DNA from: Candidatus Accumulibacter phosphatis
Lineage (GTDB): Bacteria > Pseudomonadota > Gammaproteobacteria > Burkholderiales > Rhodocyclaceae
DNA length: 64,000 bases
Direction: 5' to 3'
Assembly (NCBI RefSeq): GCF_012939955.1
Contig: NZ_SPMY01000033.1
Span: 49,814-113,813 of the forward strand
The notes below the pieces were generated by a model. That model saw only the letters and a program-made list of their open reading frames with translations. It was not told the DNA's origin and did not search any database. A program made the translations under genes and the position numbers. Below are positions 1-9,506 of this stretch, piece by piece. Every line of letters begins with the position of its first letter. Within the stretch, counting starts at the first letter, position 1.

Positions 1-207
1 GGCTCGCCGGCGCACGTTCTCGGTTTCCGCTTTGGCACGCAACCAGGCATCGTGATGCTCGGCGGCTTTCAGCTCGGCTTGACGCAAGGCGTCTTCAAAA
101 CTCGGCGCACGGCCTTCCGCAGGCGCGCTTTCGGCAATCACTTCAACAGGCTCCGTGGCTTCGGGCGCCGCGTTGCTCTCGTCAGGCGGTGTGTCGTTTA
201 CTTGCAT
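1..207 (-). CDS. grpE: GrpE nucleotide exchange factor, N-terminal part
   Basis: Only the first 69 codons are in the window; the gene runs off the left edge. The acidic, Pro/Ala-rich start followed by a helix ending in [16 protein letters not shown] is the typical start of the long GrpE dimer helix. GrpE is the cytoplasmic ADP-release factor for DnaK. The ATG at 205-207 has a GGGAG ribosome binding site at 218-222. A sigma-32-like promoter lies just upstream, which fits a heat-shock gene, and hrcA lies nearby on the same strand. The identification is firm for the visible part; the rest cannot be judged. Confidence 0.9.
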   Translation of the reverse strand, partial: MQVNDTPPDESNAAPEATEPVEVIAESAPAEGRAPSFEDALRQAELKAAEHHDAWLRAKAETENVRRRA

Positions 208-237
208 AGATGATGATCTCCCAGAAAACTGCACGCA

Positions 238-264
238 GGTTGGGGCGAGTTTTTCGATTTCAAG
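238..264 (-). promoter_or_regulatory. Sigma-32 (heat-shock) promoter for grpE
   Basis: Read on the minus strand, CTTGAAA (264-258) is followed after 12 bases by CCCCAACC (245-238). This is close to the sigma-32 consensus CTTGAAA-N11-15-CCCCATNT. It lies about 30 bases upstream of the grpE start codon, in the right orientation for this gene. Confidence 0.75.
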
Positions 265-390
265 GGCTTTTTTATCTGCTTGAGGAGGTGGAAGGCCACC
301 GCAATTCGCGCATAATTGCTCATTCAGCGCCTTGTTTCCCTAGCAGCATCTCAATTGTCTCTAGTCCCCCCAACAGGACTTGGTACTCGC

Positions 391-1740
391 ATGACGGAGA
401 AAATCGGCAAATATCAGATTATTCGCACGCTCGGCAAGGGTGCGACAGCGGTCGTCTATCTGGCCCAGGATCCGGACGCAACTCGTCAGGTCGCCATCAA
501 GCTGATCCGCTTTGGCAAGGATAGCGCAGCGATGTCACGGCGCTTGCGCAAGATCTTCCAGACCGAGGACGCGATCGGCCGACGGCTCAATCACCCCAAC
601 ATCGTCAAGGTGTACGACGCCGTCGTCGAGAAAGACCAAGCCTACCTGGTCATGGAATTCGTTGACGGCGGAGCGCTCGACCGCTTCTGCTCGATCAACC
701 GCCTGCTCCCGATGCACCGCGTCATCGGCATCATTTTCAAGTGCTGCCTGGCGCTTGATCACGCTTTCCACCAGGGCGTCGTCCATCGCGACATCAAGCC
801 GGCCAACATTCTGCTCGACGCCGACGACAATCCGCGCATCACCGACTTCGGCCTGGGGCTGAACCTGCACAAGGACATGGGCCAGGACTCGACCTTCGTC
901 ATGGGCGTCGGCTCACCCGCCTATATGTCTCCCGAACAGGTCAAGAACTACCCGCTCAATCACAAGACCGACCTCTACTCCTTGGGCGTACTACTGTTTC
1001 AGCTACTCACCGGGCGGCTACCGTACCGTGCCAACAATCCTGCGACGCTGGTCTACAAGATCGTCAACATGGATGCGCCGTCGGTTTGTGCGCTGAACCC
1101 CAACCTGCCGGCTGGCCTCGATGCAATCATCAAGAAATCTCTTGAAAAAGACCTCTACAGCCGCTACCGCAATGGTGCCGCGTTCGCCAAGGATCTCTCG
1201 GCGGTGCGTTACCAGATGCTCGACGAAGACCAGACCCAACAGGATCTGACCCACTTCGAAAGGCTGCGCAAGCTCGACTTCTTCGTTGAATTCGAGGATA
1301 TCGAGCTCTGGGAAGTGCTGCGCATCAGCAGGTGGCGGGAGATATCGGAGAAGGTCACCCTGATCCGCGAAGGCGACAATCACCGCAAGTTCGGCGTGAT
1401 CATTGACGGCTTCGTCGAAGTATCAAACAACGGGCGGGTCATCTGCCGACTGGGTTCGAGCGACGTGATCGGCGAAATGGCTTTCATGCATCCCACTGAC
1501 ACCCTGCGGCACGCCACCGTAGTCACTCTGGAAGCCACGCTATTCCTCGAAATCAACAGCGCGGCGCTGGAATTGGCTTCCGACGAACTGCGCGAACGCT
1601 TCAACAAAGTTCTCGTGACCAATGTGCTCCGCCGCTTGCGCGAAGCCAACAAAGTCCTCGCCAAGCTTGGCCAGACCGCCGTGCAGGGCAGCCTTTCGGC
1701 CTCCTCTCTAGGACTGACGCCGCCGCTGCAATTGCTCTAG
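391..1740 (+). CDS. Ser/Thr protein kinase with C-terminal cyclic-nucleotide-binding domain
   Basis: A 449-aa soluble protein. Residues about 7-270 form a Hanks-type kinase: glycine loop LGKGATAVVYLAQ, VAIK lysine, catalytic loop HRDIKPANILL, DFG (DFGLGL) and the APE-like SPAYMSPEQV. After a linker, residues about 315-430 resemble a cNMP-binding/Crp-like beta barrel (IREGDNHRKFGVIIDGFVEV, then DVIGEMAF). No membrane segment is visible, so it is probably a cytoplasmic kinase gated by a nucleotide or similar ligand. The open frame extends upstream to 316, but the ATG at 391 starts exactly at the kinase N-terminus (MTEKIGKYQIIRTLG). It stands alone, divergent from grpE and convergent with hemH. 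The substrate is unknown. Confidence 0.88.
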   Translation: MTEKIGKYQIIRTLGKGATAVVYLAQDPDATRQVAIKLIRFGKDSAAMSRRLRKIFQTEDAIGRRLNHPNIVKVYDAVVEKDQAYLVMEFVDGGALDRFCSINRLLPMHRVIGIIFKCCLALDHAFHQGVVHRDIKPANILLDADDNPRITDFGLGLNLHKDMGQDSTFVMGVGSPAYMSPEQVKNYPLNHKTDLYSLGVLLFQLLTGRLPYRANNPATLVYKIVNMDAPSVCALNPNLPAGLDAIIKKSLEKDLYSRYRNGAAFAKDLSAVRYQMLDEDQTQQDLTHFERLRKLDFFVEFEDIELWEVLRISRWREISEKVTLIREGDNHRKFGVIIDGFVEVSNNGRVICRLGSSDVIGEMAFMHPTDTLRHATVVTLEATLFLEINSAALELASDELRERFNKVLVTNVLRRLREANKVLAKLGQTAVQGSLSASSLGLTPPLQLL

Positions 1741-1822
1741 ACAGAAGTTTGGCACGGCGCGCTGTCGATGTCGCGGAAGCGTATTGAGAGGATGGATGGC
1801 ACCGGGCGCGCTGGCGCCGCCC

Positions 1823-2926
1823 TCAGGATGACGCTCCCAGAGCCTTGGCACGCAGGGCGCTGAGTTCCAGGCCGGCCGCCTCCGGTGCGAGTTGCGTCGG
1901 CCAGCCGCGCAGCTGCGTTTCGGCAATGTCGGCCAGGGCGCGAATCCAGTCGTCGCGGTCGTTGAGGCACGGCAGGTAGTGGAACTCCTTGCCGCCGCCG
2001 CCGAGGAACTCGGCGCGCCCTTCGATGGCTATCTCTTCGAGCGTCTCCAGGCAGTCGGCAGGGAAACCCGGACAGATCACATCGACCCGCTGCACACCCT
2101 CTTTACCGAGCGCCTTCAAAGTCGGCGCGGTATACGGCTGCAACCACTCGGCGCGACCGAAGCGCGACTGAAAGCAGATCTGATAGCGCCCCGCAGCAAG
2201 ACCAAGCGCCTCGGCCAGCAAGCGGCCACTCTTCTGGCACTCGCAGTGGTAGGGATCGCCTTTGTCCAGGGTGTAGCGCGGCAGCCCATGAAAACTCATG
2301 ATCAGCCGATACGAATCGCCCGGCTGCCCACTGCTCGCCCAATGCTCGCGAACACTGGCCGCGAGCGCCGCGATGTAGCCGGGATGGTCGGCGAAACTCC
2401 GGACCGAGCGCACTTCCGGCTGGTTGCGAACACTTTGTAACCAGCTGCAGGCGGCATCGATGGCGGTGGCGGTGGTACTTGCCGCGTACTGAGGGTAGAG
2501 CGGCAGCAGCAGAATCCGCGTACAGCCTGCGGCCTTGAGTCGCGAGAGGGTTGCCGCAATCGACGGCTCGCCGTAACGCATGGCGTAGTCGACGACCACC
2601 TGATGCCCTGCCTGTCCCAGGAAACCACGCAGCAGCTTCGCCTGCCGCTCGACATACACTTTCAGCGGCGAGCCAGCGGCCGTCCAGATCGACGCGTATT
2701 TTTCGGCCGACCGTCGCGGTCGCACTCTGAGAATGATGCCATTCAGGATCAGCCACCAGAGCGGGCGTGGAATCTCGACGACGCGCGCGTCGGAAAGAAA
2801 TTCCTTGAGGTAGCGTCGCACCGCCGGCGCCGTCGGCTCGTCGGGTGTGCCGAGATTGATCAGCAAAACGGCAGTTCTTGCCGGCGAACCATGACCGTAA
2901 GCCGGCTCGGGGAGATAACGAGGCAT
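1823..2926 (-). CDS. hemH: Ferrochelatase
   Basis: A 367-aa protein that inserts Fe2+ into protoporphyrin IX, the last step of protoheme synthesis. Visible family features are the N-terminal [11 protein letters not shown], the YASIW segment, the FSFHGLP-like [15 protein letters not shown] with the metal-site His, the [13 protein letters not shown] segment, and the [17 protein letters not shown] region. The open frame extends further upstream, but the ATG at 2926 gives the normal length. It overlaps the hrcA stop codon by one base (TGATG), so the two genes are translationally coupled. Confidence 0.95.
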   Translation of the reverse strand: MPRYLPEPAYGHGSPARTAVLLINLGTPDEPTAPAVRRYLKEFLSDARVVEIPRPLWWLILNGIILRVRPRRSAEKYASIWTAAGSPLKVYVERQAKLLRGFLGQAGHQVVVDYAMRYGEPSIAATLSRLKAAGCTRILLLPLYPQYAASTTATAIDAACSWLQSVRNQPEVRSVRSFADHPGYIAALAASVREHWASSGQPGDSYRLIMSFHGLPRYTLDKGDPYHCECQKSGRLLAEALGLAAGRYQICFQSRFGRAEWLQPYTAPTLKALGKEGVQRVDVICPGFPADCLETLEEIAIEGRAEFLGGGGKEFHYLPCLNDRDDWIRALADIAETQLRGWPTQLAPEAAGLELSALRAKALGASS

Positions 2927-3954
2927 CAGGAATTGGCCTGGTAAGAGAGCGCGGAAGAAAGTAGTTTGGCGGTGATATCGACGATCGGAATGACGCGGTC
3001 GTAGGCCATGCGGGTGGGACCAATCACACCCACCGAGCCGACGATCTGACCGTCGACCTCGTAAGGCGCGGTAACCACACTGCATTCATCGAGGGGTGCC
3101 AGGCCCGATTCGCCGCCAATAAAGATCTGCACGCCGTCGGCGCGATGCGACAGATCGAGCAACTGCATCAGCGAAGTCCGCTGCTCGAAGAGGTCGAACA
3201 ACTCGCGCAGCCGCTTCATGTTCGACGAGAACTCCTCGACTTCGAGCAGATTACGCTCACCCGAGATGATATAGCGCTCGTCCGTGCCCTTCATCGCCTC
3301 GTCACCGGCGGCCAGCGCGGCGGCCATCAGCGACTGCAGATCGCCACGCAAGCGCAGCAGCTCCTCCTGGACACGCAGGCGAATATGCTCGAAATCGCCA
3401 CCGATGAAATGCTGGTTCAGGTAATTGGTTGCCGTAACCAGTTCCGACGGGGTATATGAGCGGCCGGGAAAGAGCAGGCGATTCTGCACGTCACCGTCGG
3501 CCGTCACCAGGATCAGCAGAATGCGCTTTTCCGACAGACTGACGAATTCGATCTGACGAATCCTCGGCACCCGCCGCCTGGGCGTCATGACGATACCCGC
3601 AAAGTGACTCAAGCCGGAGAGCAGGCGCGAAGCATTGCTGATCAGCTGCCGCGGTTGCGAGAGCAATAGCTGCCCCTCGATGGCGTCAATCTTTTCTTTC
3701 TCGAGCGGCTCGACGGTGAGCAGGCTGTCGACGAAGAAACGGTAACCACGCGAGGTCGGCACACGTCCGGCCGAGGTATGCGGACTGGCGATCAGACCAT
3801 TCTCTTCGAGGTCAGCCATGACGTTACGCACGGTCGCTGCCGACAGGTCCAGGCCGGAGTACTTTGACAAGGCACGCGACCCGACCGGCAGCCCGTCCGC
3901 GATGTAACGTTCAATGAGCGTCTTGAGCAGCCTTCTGGCGCGTTCGTCTAGCAT
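2926..3954 (-). CDS. hrcA: Heat-inducible transcription repressor HrcA
   Basis: A 342-aa repressor of the groE/dnaK-type heat-shock regulon that binds CIRCE operators. The N-terminal winged helix is clear ([19 protein letters not shown], then [17 protein letters not shown] and [20 protein letters not shown]), followed by the GAF-like dimerisation core ending in [18 protein letters not shown]. The length is normal. It is divergent from nadK, with 75 bases between the starts, and is followed by hemH with a one-base overlap. I saw no CIRCE element in the window, so its targets lie elsewhere. Confidence 0.96.
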   Translation of the reverse strand: MLDERARRLLKTLIERYIADGLPVGSRALSKYSGLDLSAATVRNVMADLEENGLIASPHTSAGRVPTSRGYRFFVDSLLTVEPLEKEKIDAIEGQLLLSQPRQLISNASRLLSGLSHFAGIVMTPRRRVPRIRQIEFVSLSEKRILLILVTADGDVQNRLLFPGRSYTPSELVTATNYLNQHFIGGDFEHIRLRVQEELLRLRGDLQSLMAAALAAGDEAMKGTDERYIISGERNLLEVEEFSSNMKRLRELFDLFEQRTSLMQLLDLSHRADGVQIFIGGESGLAPLDECSVVTAPYEVDGQIVGSVGVIGPTRMAYDRVIPIVDITAKLLSSALSYQANS

Positions 3955-4029
3955 GGCTTGGATTCTACAAAAATTCCCCGCTCGCGGGGGCGCCGCGGAT
4001 GAAAGCTGAATTGTGGTCTAATTGACGCC

Positions 4030-4959
4030 ATGAACAATGTCTTTCCTCACGAATCGACCGATTGCGCGAATCTGCCCAAGACCATTGCGCTGATCGGCAA
4101 GTATCATAGTCAGGATATTGCCGAATCGATCCGCATGCTGGCCAGATACCTGCACGAACGCGGCATGACGGTCCTGATCGAGGAGGAAACCGCACGCAAC
4201 GTCGTCTCGCAACTTGACCTGCGCAGCTGGGCGAGCGGCAGTTTTGCCTGGCTGGGCGCGCATGCCGATATGGCCATCGTGGCCGGCGGCGACGGCACCA
4301 TGCTCAACGCCGCACGCCAACTGGCCCGCTATCGCGTGCCCCTGGTCGGGGTCAACCAGGGGCGCCTGGGCTTCATGACCGACATCTCGCGCAACGACAT
4401 GCTGGCGGCCATGGACGACCTGCTCGACGGCAAATTCGTTCCCGAAACGCGCATGCTCCTGGAAGCCGAGGTGCTGCGTGACGAACGCCCTGTCGGCGCC
4501 CCTCACCTGGCGCTCAACGACGTGGTCGTCGACAAGGGAGCCATCGGCCGAATGATCGAATTCGAGCTCTTCGTTGACAGCGAATTCATCTACCACCTGC
4601 GCGCGGACGGCCTGATTGTCGCCACCTCCACCGGCTCGACAGCCTACGCGCTATCGGCCAATGGCCCGATCCTGCATCCCCAGGTTTCGGCGATCGCGCT
4701 GGTCCCGCTTTGCCCGCATGCGCTGACCAACCGGCCGATCCTCGTTGGTGATCGCAACGAGATCGAGATCCGCATCGTTCATGGCACCGATTCGCGCGTG
4801 CACTTCGACGGCCAGGTGACAGTCGACCTCACGAACGGCGATTGCGTACGCATCCGTCGCTCCGAGTATTCGATCTGCCTGCTGCATCCACCCGGCCACA
4901 GCTACTTCGCCATGCTCCGTCAGAAGCTCCACTGGAGCGAGCGACCAAAGGAGCACTAG
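4030..4959 (+). CDS. nadK: NAD kinase
   Basis: A 309-aa cytoplasmic enzyme that phosphorylates NAD+ to NADP+. The diagnostic [11 protein letters not shown] motif, the [14 protein letters not shown] segment and the [17 protein letters not shown] motif are all present. Divergent from hrcA. recN follows 23 bases after the stop codon, so nadK-recN probably forms one transcript, as in many betaproteobacteria. Confidence 0.96.
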   Translation: MNNVFPHESTDCANLPKTIALIGKYHSQDIAESIRMLARYLHERGMTVLIEEETARNVVSQLDLRSWASGSFAWLGAHADMAIVAGGDGTMLNAARQLARYRVPLVGVNQGRLGFMTDISRNDMLAAMDDLLDGKFVPETRMLLEAEVLRDERPVGAPHLALNDVVVDKGAIGRMIEFELFVDSEFIYHLRADGLIVATSTGSTAYALSANGPILHPQVSAIALVPLCPHALTNRPILVGDRNEIEIRIVHGTDSRVHFDGQVTVDLTNGDCVRIRRSEYSICLLHPPGHSYFAMLRQKLHWSERPKEH

Positions 4960-4982
4960 GCAATTCCTGCGACCACCCCATC

Positions 4983-6638
4983 ATGCTACGCCGGCTGACA
5001 ATTCGCGACTTTGTACTGGTCGATCGCCTTGAACTCGAGTTCCAGGGCGGTTTCGGCACGCTCACCGGAGAAACCGGCGCCGGCAAATCGATTCTTGTCG
5101 ACGCGCTGGCGTTTGCCCTTGGCGAGCGCGCCGACGCCAGCCTGATACGCGCCGGCAGCGAACGCGCCGAGATTGGCGCCGAGTTTGATCTCGACCAGTC
5201 TCCGGCGGCCGCCGCATGGTTGCGAGAGCACGATATCGATAGCCAGGACGGTCTGCTGCTGCGCCGCGTGCTCGATGCCAACGGCCGCTCGCGCGCCTAC
5301 CTGAACGGCTCGCCGGTCACCCAGGCGCAGCTCCGCGAGGTCGCCGAAGGATTGGTCGACATCCACGGTCAGCACGCCCACCAGTCGCTGCTGCGCGGCG
5401 ACGCCCAACGCGCACTACTCGATTCGCACGCCCGGCTCGACGCCCTGCTGGCTGAAGTCGCCACCGCCTGGCGGCAATGGCGCGACGCCAGGAACCGCCT
5501 CGACGCCGCCGCCGAGGGCATTGAAGCCTTGGCCGCCGAACGCGAGCAGCTGGATTGGCAACTGGGAGAACTGGCAGCGCTCGGCTTCTCGAGCGAAGAA
5601 TGGCGGGCACTGAACGACGAGCACAAGCGCCTGGCACACGCAGCAAGCCTGGGTGAAGGCGCCCAGTTCGCGCTGCAGGTGCTCGCCGAAGGCGATGCAG
5701 CATGCGAAGCGCAAGTCGCCAGAGTCGCCAGTCGGCTCGATGGCCTCTCCGAATACGACCCCGCTCTCTCTGAAGTCGCCGTTCTGCTGCAGTCGGCGCA
5801 GGCGGAGCTCAGCGAAGCAATCTCGGCACTTCGCCGCTACGCCAACCGCGTCGAGCTTGATCCGCAGCGCCTGACGGACGTCGAAAGCCGCCTCGAAGCC
5901 GTCCTTGATTGTGCGCGAAAATTTCGCTGCACTCCGGACGAACTGCCGGCCTTGCTGGCGCGCTGGCAGGAGAGATTGGCGGTACTTGGTGATGCCGCCG
6001 ACCTCGCCGGGCTGAGCGAACGCGTCGAAGCGGCGGGCAAGCATTACGGTGAACTGGCTCGGCGGCTGTCCGCCAGTCGCGCAAGCGCTGCCCTGGCCCT
6101 GGGCGGCGAAGTCAGCCAGGTGATGCAGCAACTGGCACTTGGCGGCGGCTGCTTCGACATCGCGCTGCTGCCGATCGAGGGCGGCAGCGCCGCCGGACTT
6201 GAGCAGATCGAGTTTCGCATTGCCGGGCTGGCCGGAAATGAGTCGCGCTCCCTGGCCAAGGTCGCCTCGGGCGGCGAGTTGTCGCGCATCAGCCTGGCCA
6301 TCCAGGTAGTCACCAGTCAGGCGGCAAGCGTCCCGACACTGATCTTTGACGAGGTGGACGTGGGCATTGGCGGCGGCGTCGCCGAGGTCGTCGGCCGCCT
6401 CCTGCGCGAACTGGGTGCCGAACGACAAGTCCTTTGCGTGACGCATCTGCCGCAAGTCGCCGCACGCGCCAACTGGCAGTGGCAAGTCAGCAAGGTCTCC
6501 GAGGCCGGTCAGCTACGTAGCCGTGTCAGCACACTTGGAGCCGAAGCACGTATCGAAGAGATCGCCCGCATGCTGGGCGGCATAGAAATCACGCCGATCA
6601 CTCGCCAGCACGCCAAGGAAATGCTGCAACTTCCCTGA
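4983..6638 (+). CDS. recN: DNA repair protein RecN
   Basis: A 551-aa SMC-like ATPase for double-strand-break repair. The N-terminal Walker A (TGETGAGKSILVDAL), two long coiled-coil arms around residues 150-360, the signature LAKVASGGELSRISLAI and the Walker B FDEVDVGIGG are all present. The open frame begins earlier, inside nadK, but the ATG at 4983 (MLRRLTIRDFVLVDRLELEF) matches the family N-terminus and the usual length of about 553 aa. Confidence 0.96.
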   Translation: MLRRLTIRDFVLVDRLELEFQGGFGTLTGETGAGKSILVDALAFALGERADASLIRAGSERAEIGAEFDLDQSPAAAAWLREHDIDSQDGLLLRRVLDANGRSRAYLNGSPVTQAQLREVAEGLVDIHGQHAHQSLLRGDAQRALLDSHARLDALLAEVATAWRQWRDARNRLDAAAEGIEALAAEREQLDWQLGELAALGFSSEEWRALNDEHKRLAHAASLGEGAQFALQVLAEGDAACEAQVARVASRLDGLSEYDPALSEVAVLLQSAQAELSEAISALRRYANRVELDPQRLTDVESRLEAVLDCARKFRCTPDELPALLARWQERLAVLGDAADLAGLSERVEAAGKHYGELARRLSASRASAALALGGEVSQVMQQLALGGGCFDIALLPIEGGSAAGLEQIEFRIAGLAGNESRSLAKVASGGELSRISLAIQVVTSQAASVPTLIFDEVDVGIGGGVAEVVGRLLRELGAERQVLCVTHLPQVAARANWQWQVSKVSEAGQLRSRVSTLGAEARIEEIARMLGGIEITPITRQHAKEMLQLP

Positions 6639-6923
6639 CCAGGAGAACAAGACCGAAGACCAGGCGCGAGGCGCACTCCGGAACGCCTTGCAGCGCTCAC
6701 CGCCCGGACTCCAAACGCCTGCGCCGGGCCCCCGCGCAAGGGCTTCGCGTAACGAGTTCACCCTGAACGGCACGCGCTTCGGGAAATCTTGCGGGAAACC
6801 TGGCTTCCGGGACACCCGGGCGGTGGCGCTCGCCGCCCGGCGAGCAGCCAGCAGTTGACCACCTTCGTGAAAACCCGGATCACGTCCGGAAACGGCGCTA
6901 CCAGCGGCGCCGCCAAGCCAGGC

Positions 6924-7230
6924 TCAAACAGCCTTCTTGACCTTGCCTCTGGCTGCTTTTTTGAGGGATTTGAATTGTTCGGGGTCTTCCGCCTTCAGAT
7001 ACTCGACGACCTCGAAGTCCTCGCGCTTGAGGCGCTGAATATCGATTTGCTCGACATGCACCAGGCGCAGCAACTCACGTACCGGCTTTGGCATGTTGCG
7101 GCCACTCTCGTAGCGCGAACCACCACTTTGCGTCACGCCAATTTTTTGACCAGAACTGCTGCTGATTGAGGCCAAGCTTGCGGCGAATTTCGCGAGGATC
7201 GACCCTCTCGACGACTTTGACGGTGCTCAT
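6924..7230 (-). pseudogene. HTH (Xre-type) regulator with a one-base frame change
   Basis: The ATG at 7230 starts MSTVKVVERVDPREIRRKLG and continues into LNQQQFWSK. The frame then breaks in a run of six A (T at 7142-7147 on the plus strand). Dropping one base joins it to IGVTQSGGSRYESGRNMPKPV and a C-terminal helix rich in Glu/Lys, giving an intact protein of about 101 aa. The QQQFWSKIGVTQSGGSRYES stretch is a classic Xre-type helix-turn-helix. It could be a free regulator or the antitoxin of a HigBA-like pair, but no toxin gene is visible beside it. The frame change is probably a homopolymer error or a recent mutation. Confidence 0.7.
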
Positions 7231-7474
7231 AGCTATCCTTTCGTACGATGACTCTACGCGAACCAGCAGGCAACCCGCTTCCTGCCACAGATCGACACCC
7301 TCTGACCCAAGTAATACACGGCACACTATAGGCGAATCAAACAGAATTGCAAGTGGCATTTGATTAGAACATTTGACTAATGCCGATCGGCTCATCAGGG
7401 CCGGAGGCTCTTTGCCGCCGTGTCAAGCAATGCTTTAGAATAGCGGTTTTTTCGGACCTCGAATTGGATTGGCA

Positions 7475-8755
7475 ATGGCACTGATAGTTCAGAAGTTCGG
7501 TGGTACGTCGGTGGCCTCGACGGATCGTATCAAAAGCGTCGCCAAACGCGTCGCTCGCTGGCAGGCGGCGGGGCACGACGTGATCGTCGTTCCGTCGGCA
7601 ATGGCCGGCGAAACCAACCGCTTGATCGCCCTGGCCAAGGAGATCTCGCCCTCGCCCGACCCGCGCGAACTCGACGTCATCGCCTCGACCGGAGAACAGG
7701 TGACCATCGCGCTGCTGGCCATGGCCATGCATGGCGAAGGCCTTAAAGCCAGGAGTTTCACCGGCTCGCAAGTCACCGTGCTGACCGATAGCGCCTTTAC
7801 CAAGGCGCGCATCCTCAAGATCGACGAAACGCGAATTCGCAAAGCCCTGGCCGAGGGCAACGTGGTCGTCGTCGCCGGCTTTCAGGGTGCCGATGAAGAC
7901 GGCAACATCACCACTCTGGGCCGCGGCGGCTCGGACACCTCGGCCGTTGCGTTGGCCGCTGCACTGAAGGCTGACGAGTGCCAGATCTACACCGATGTCG
8001 ACGGCGTCTACACCACCGACCCGCGCGTCGAGCCGGAAGCACGCAAACTGGACACCATCACTTTCGAGGAAATGCTCGAAATGGCCAGCCTCGGCTCCAA
8101 GGTGCTTCAGATCCGCTCGGTCGAATTCGCTGGCAAGTACAAAGTCAAACTGCGTGTGCTTTCGAGCTTCGAGGACGAAGGCGAGGGCACGCTGATCACT
8201 GTTGAGGAAAAAAGGACCATGGAAGAACCCGTCATTTCCGGCATCGCTTTCAATCGTGACGAAGCCAAGCTGACCATGCTCGGCGTTCCCGACCGCCCCG
8301 GCATCGCCTACCAGATCCTCGGGCCAATCGCCGACGCCAACATCGATGTCGACATGATCATCCAGAACATTGGCCGTGACGACACCACCGACTTTTCGTT
8401 CACCGTCCACCGCAGCGATTACAGCAAGGCCCTCGCCATCCTGGAAACCGTGCGGCAAAAGATCGGCGCCCGCGACCTCAGTGGCGACACGGGCACCTGC
8501 AAAGTCTCCGCCGTCGGCGTCGGCATGCGCTCGCACCCCGGAGTCGCCAGCAAGATGTTCGGCGCGCTGGCCAAGGAAGGCATCAACCTGCAAATGATCT
8601 CGACATCCGAAATCAAGATCTCGGTCGTCATCGAGGAAAAGTACCTCGAACTTGCCGTGCGCGTCCTGCACAAGGCCTTCGGCCTGGAGAAGCCGCCAAA
8701 GTCGAAGTTGGGTTTGACCGGACGTGACGAAACCGATATCATCACGCCCTCCTAG
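7475..8755 (+). CDS. lysC: Aspartate kinase
   Basis: A 426-aa enzyme that phosphorylates aspartate, the entry step to Lys, Met and Thr synthesis. The N-terminal kinase domain carries VQKFGGTSVAS, GRGGSDTSAVALAAAL and the DVDGVYTTDPR segment. Two ACT domains follow from about residue 265 (LGVPDRPGIAYQILGPIADA and VGVGMRSHPGVASKMFGAL) and are likely to carry feedback control. The ATG at 7475 is preferred over the in-frame TTG at 7469. The stop codon TAG (8753-8755) shares its G with the first base of tRNA-Ser. Confidence 0.96.
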   Translation: MALIVQKFGGTSVASTDRIKSVAKRVARWQAAGHDVIVVPSAMAGETNRLIALAKEISPSPDPRELDVIASTGEQVTIALLAMAMHGEGLKARSFTGSQVTVLTDSAFTKARILKIDETRIRKALAEGNVVVVAGFQGADEDGNITTLGRGGSDTSAVALAAALKADECQIYTDVDGVYTTDPRVEPEARKLDTITFEEMLEMASLGSKVLQIRSVEFAGKYKVKLRVLSSFEDEGEGTLITVEEKRTMEEPVISGIAFNRDEAKLTMLGVPDRPGIAYQILGPIADANIDVDMIIQNIGRDDTTDFSFTVHRSDYSKALAILETVRQKIGARDLSGDTGTCKVSAVGVGMRSHPGVASKMFGALAKEGINLQMISTSEIKISVVIEEKYLELAVRVLHKAFGLEKPPKSKLGLTGRDETDIITPS

Positions 8756-8848
8756 GAGACGTGGCCGAGAGGTCGAAGGCACTCCCCTGCTAAGGGAGCA
8801 TGCGGGCATAAACCTGCATCAAGGGTTCGAATCCCTTCGTCTCCGCCA
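8755..8848 (+). tRNA. tRNA-Ser (anticodon GCT)
   Basis: A class II tRNA with the CCA end encoded. The 7-bp acceptor stem pairs GGAGACG (8755-8761) with CGTCTCC (8838-8844), followed by G and CCA. The anticodon stem CTCCC/GGGAG encloses CTGCTAA, giving GCT (reads AGC/AGU). A long variable arm and the T-arm AGGGTTCGAATCCCT are present. It overlaps the last base of the lysC stop codon and so must be processed from the lysC transcript or use a promoter inside lysC. The region beyond it is accessory DNA. Confidence 0.96.
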
Positions 8849-8885
8849 GGAAAGTCGCAGCAAAGCTCTGCGACAAAAACGATCA

Positions 8886-8917
8886 CCCCGCCGGACGCCA
8901 TGTTCTGCGGGGTTTTT
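8886..8917 (+). terminator. Rho-independent terminator after tRNA-Ser
   Basis: The stem CCCCGC (8886-8891) pairs with GCGGGG (8907-8912) and is followed by TTTTT (8913-8917). It is placed to end the lysC-tRNA transcript. Confidence 0.85.
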
Positions 8918-9506
8918 CGTTTATACCTGTTGACCTCGCCACCCCACAAATGTCATTTCTCGGTTCTTACGGGCCGTTTCTCTCGAAACCTCGTGACTTC
9001 GCGATTTTAGTGCAGAACTTTTAAGCCGTTGTTTTTGCTTCAGAAACTGACATAGGCTGACGGGTGGTTTTCGGGCATGTGCTTTGGGTCAGACAGATAC
9101 GCCACCGCGAAATTTCTGGTGGTGTAGAGGCGGCCGAGAACTGTTGGCCAGGGCTTAGTTTCCCGCGCAATGAATTTTCGGAGGCTCCCTTCTCTCAAGG
9201 TGTCGCTCGACTGTCTTGCCTTTGGCTGCTTGACTCACGAGCACTTCCGGTGCCATCGATTCTCGTCCGCGTTCGGCACCCGGGCGCGTGCTTTCCCTGC
9301 TCGCCGGCGCTTTCGTCACGATCGATCTGTTCGGAGGTGGGCAGTATCGATCAAGCCTGATTGTCCTGGCTTCCCGGGCGTAATGCTGACGCCGCCGCCG
9401 TACTCGACGCGCTAGCCTATGTCCCGTAACCGGCCAATGTGTCCTATGGACATTCGACGCAGACCCATCGCGAGAGTCTGAATCCATGGAAAGTGCGGAA
9501 CCTACC
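8918..9506. other. Intergenic stretch without a recognisable gene
   Basis: About 590 bases between the terminator and the stop codon of the next minus-strand gene. Short open frames exist but have no family resemblance or ribosome binding site that I would trust. No copy of the tRNA 3-prime end was found here or elsewhere in the window, so no tRNA attachment duplication is supported. Confidence 0.5.

Noticed and set aside
1823..3085. Longer ferrochelatase from the open frame up to 3085
   Set aside because: The extra part is hrcA read in another frame; ATG 2926 gives the family length and a one-base overlap with hrcA.
6924..7230. Programmed frameshift in the HTH regulator at A6
   Set aside because: The run could slip, but no family precedent or stimulating structure is visible and similar homopolymer breaks occur throughout the window, so an error or mutation is simpler.
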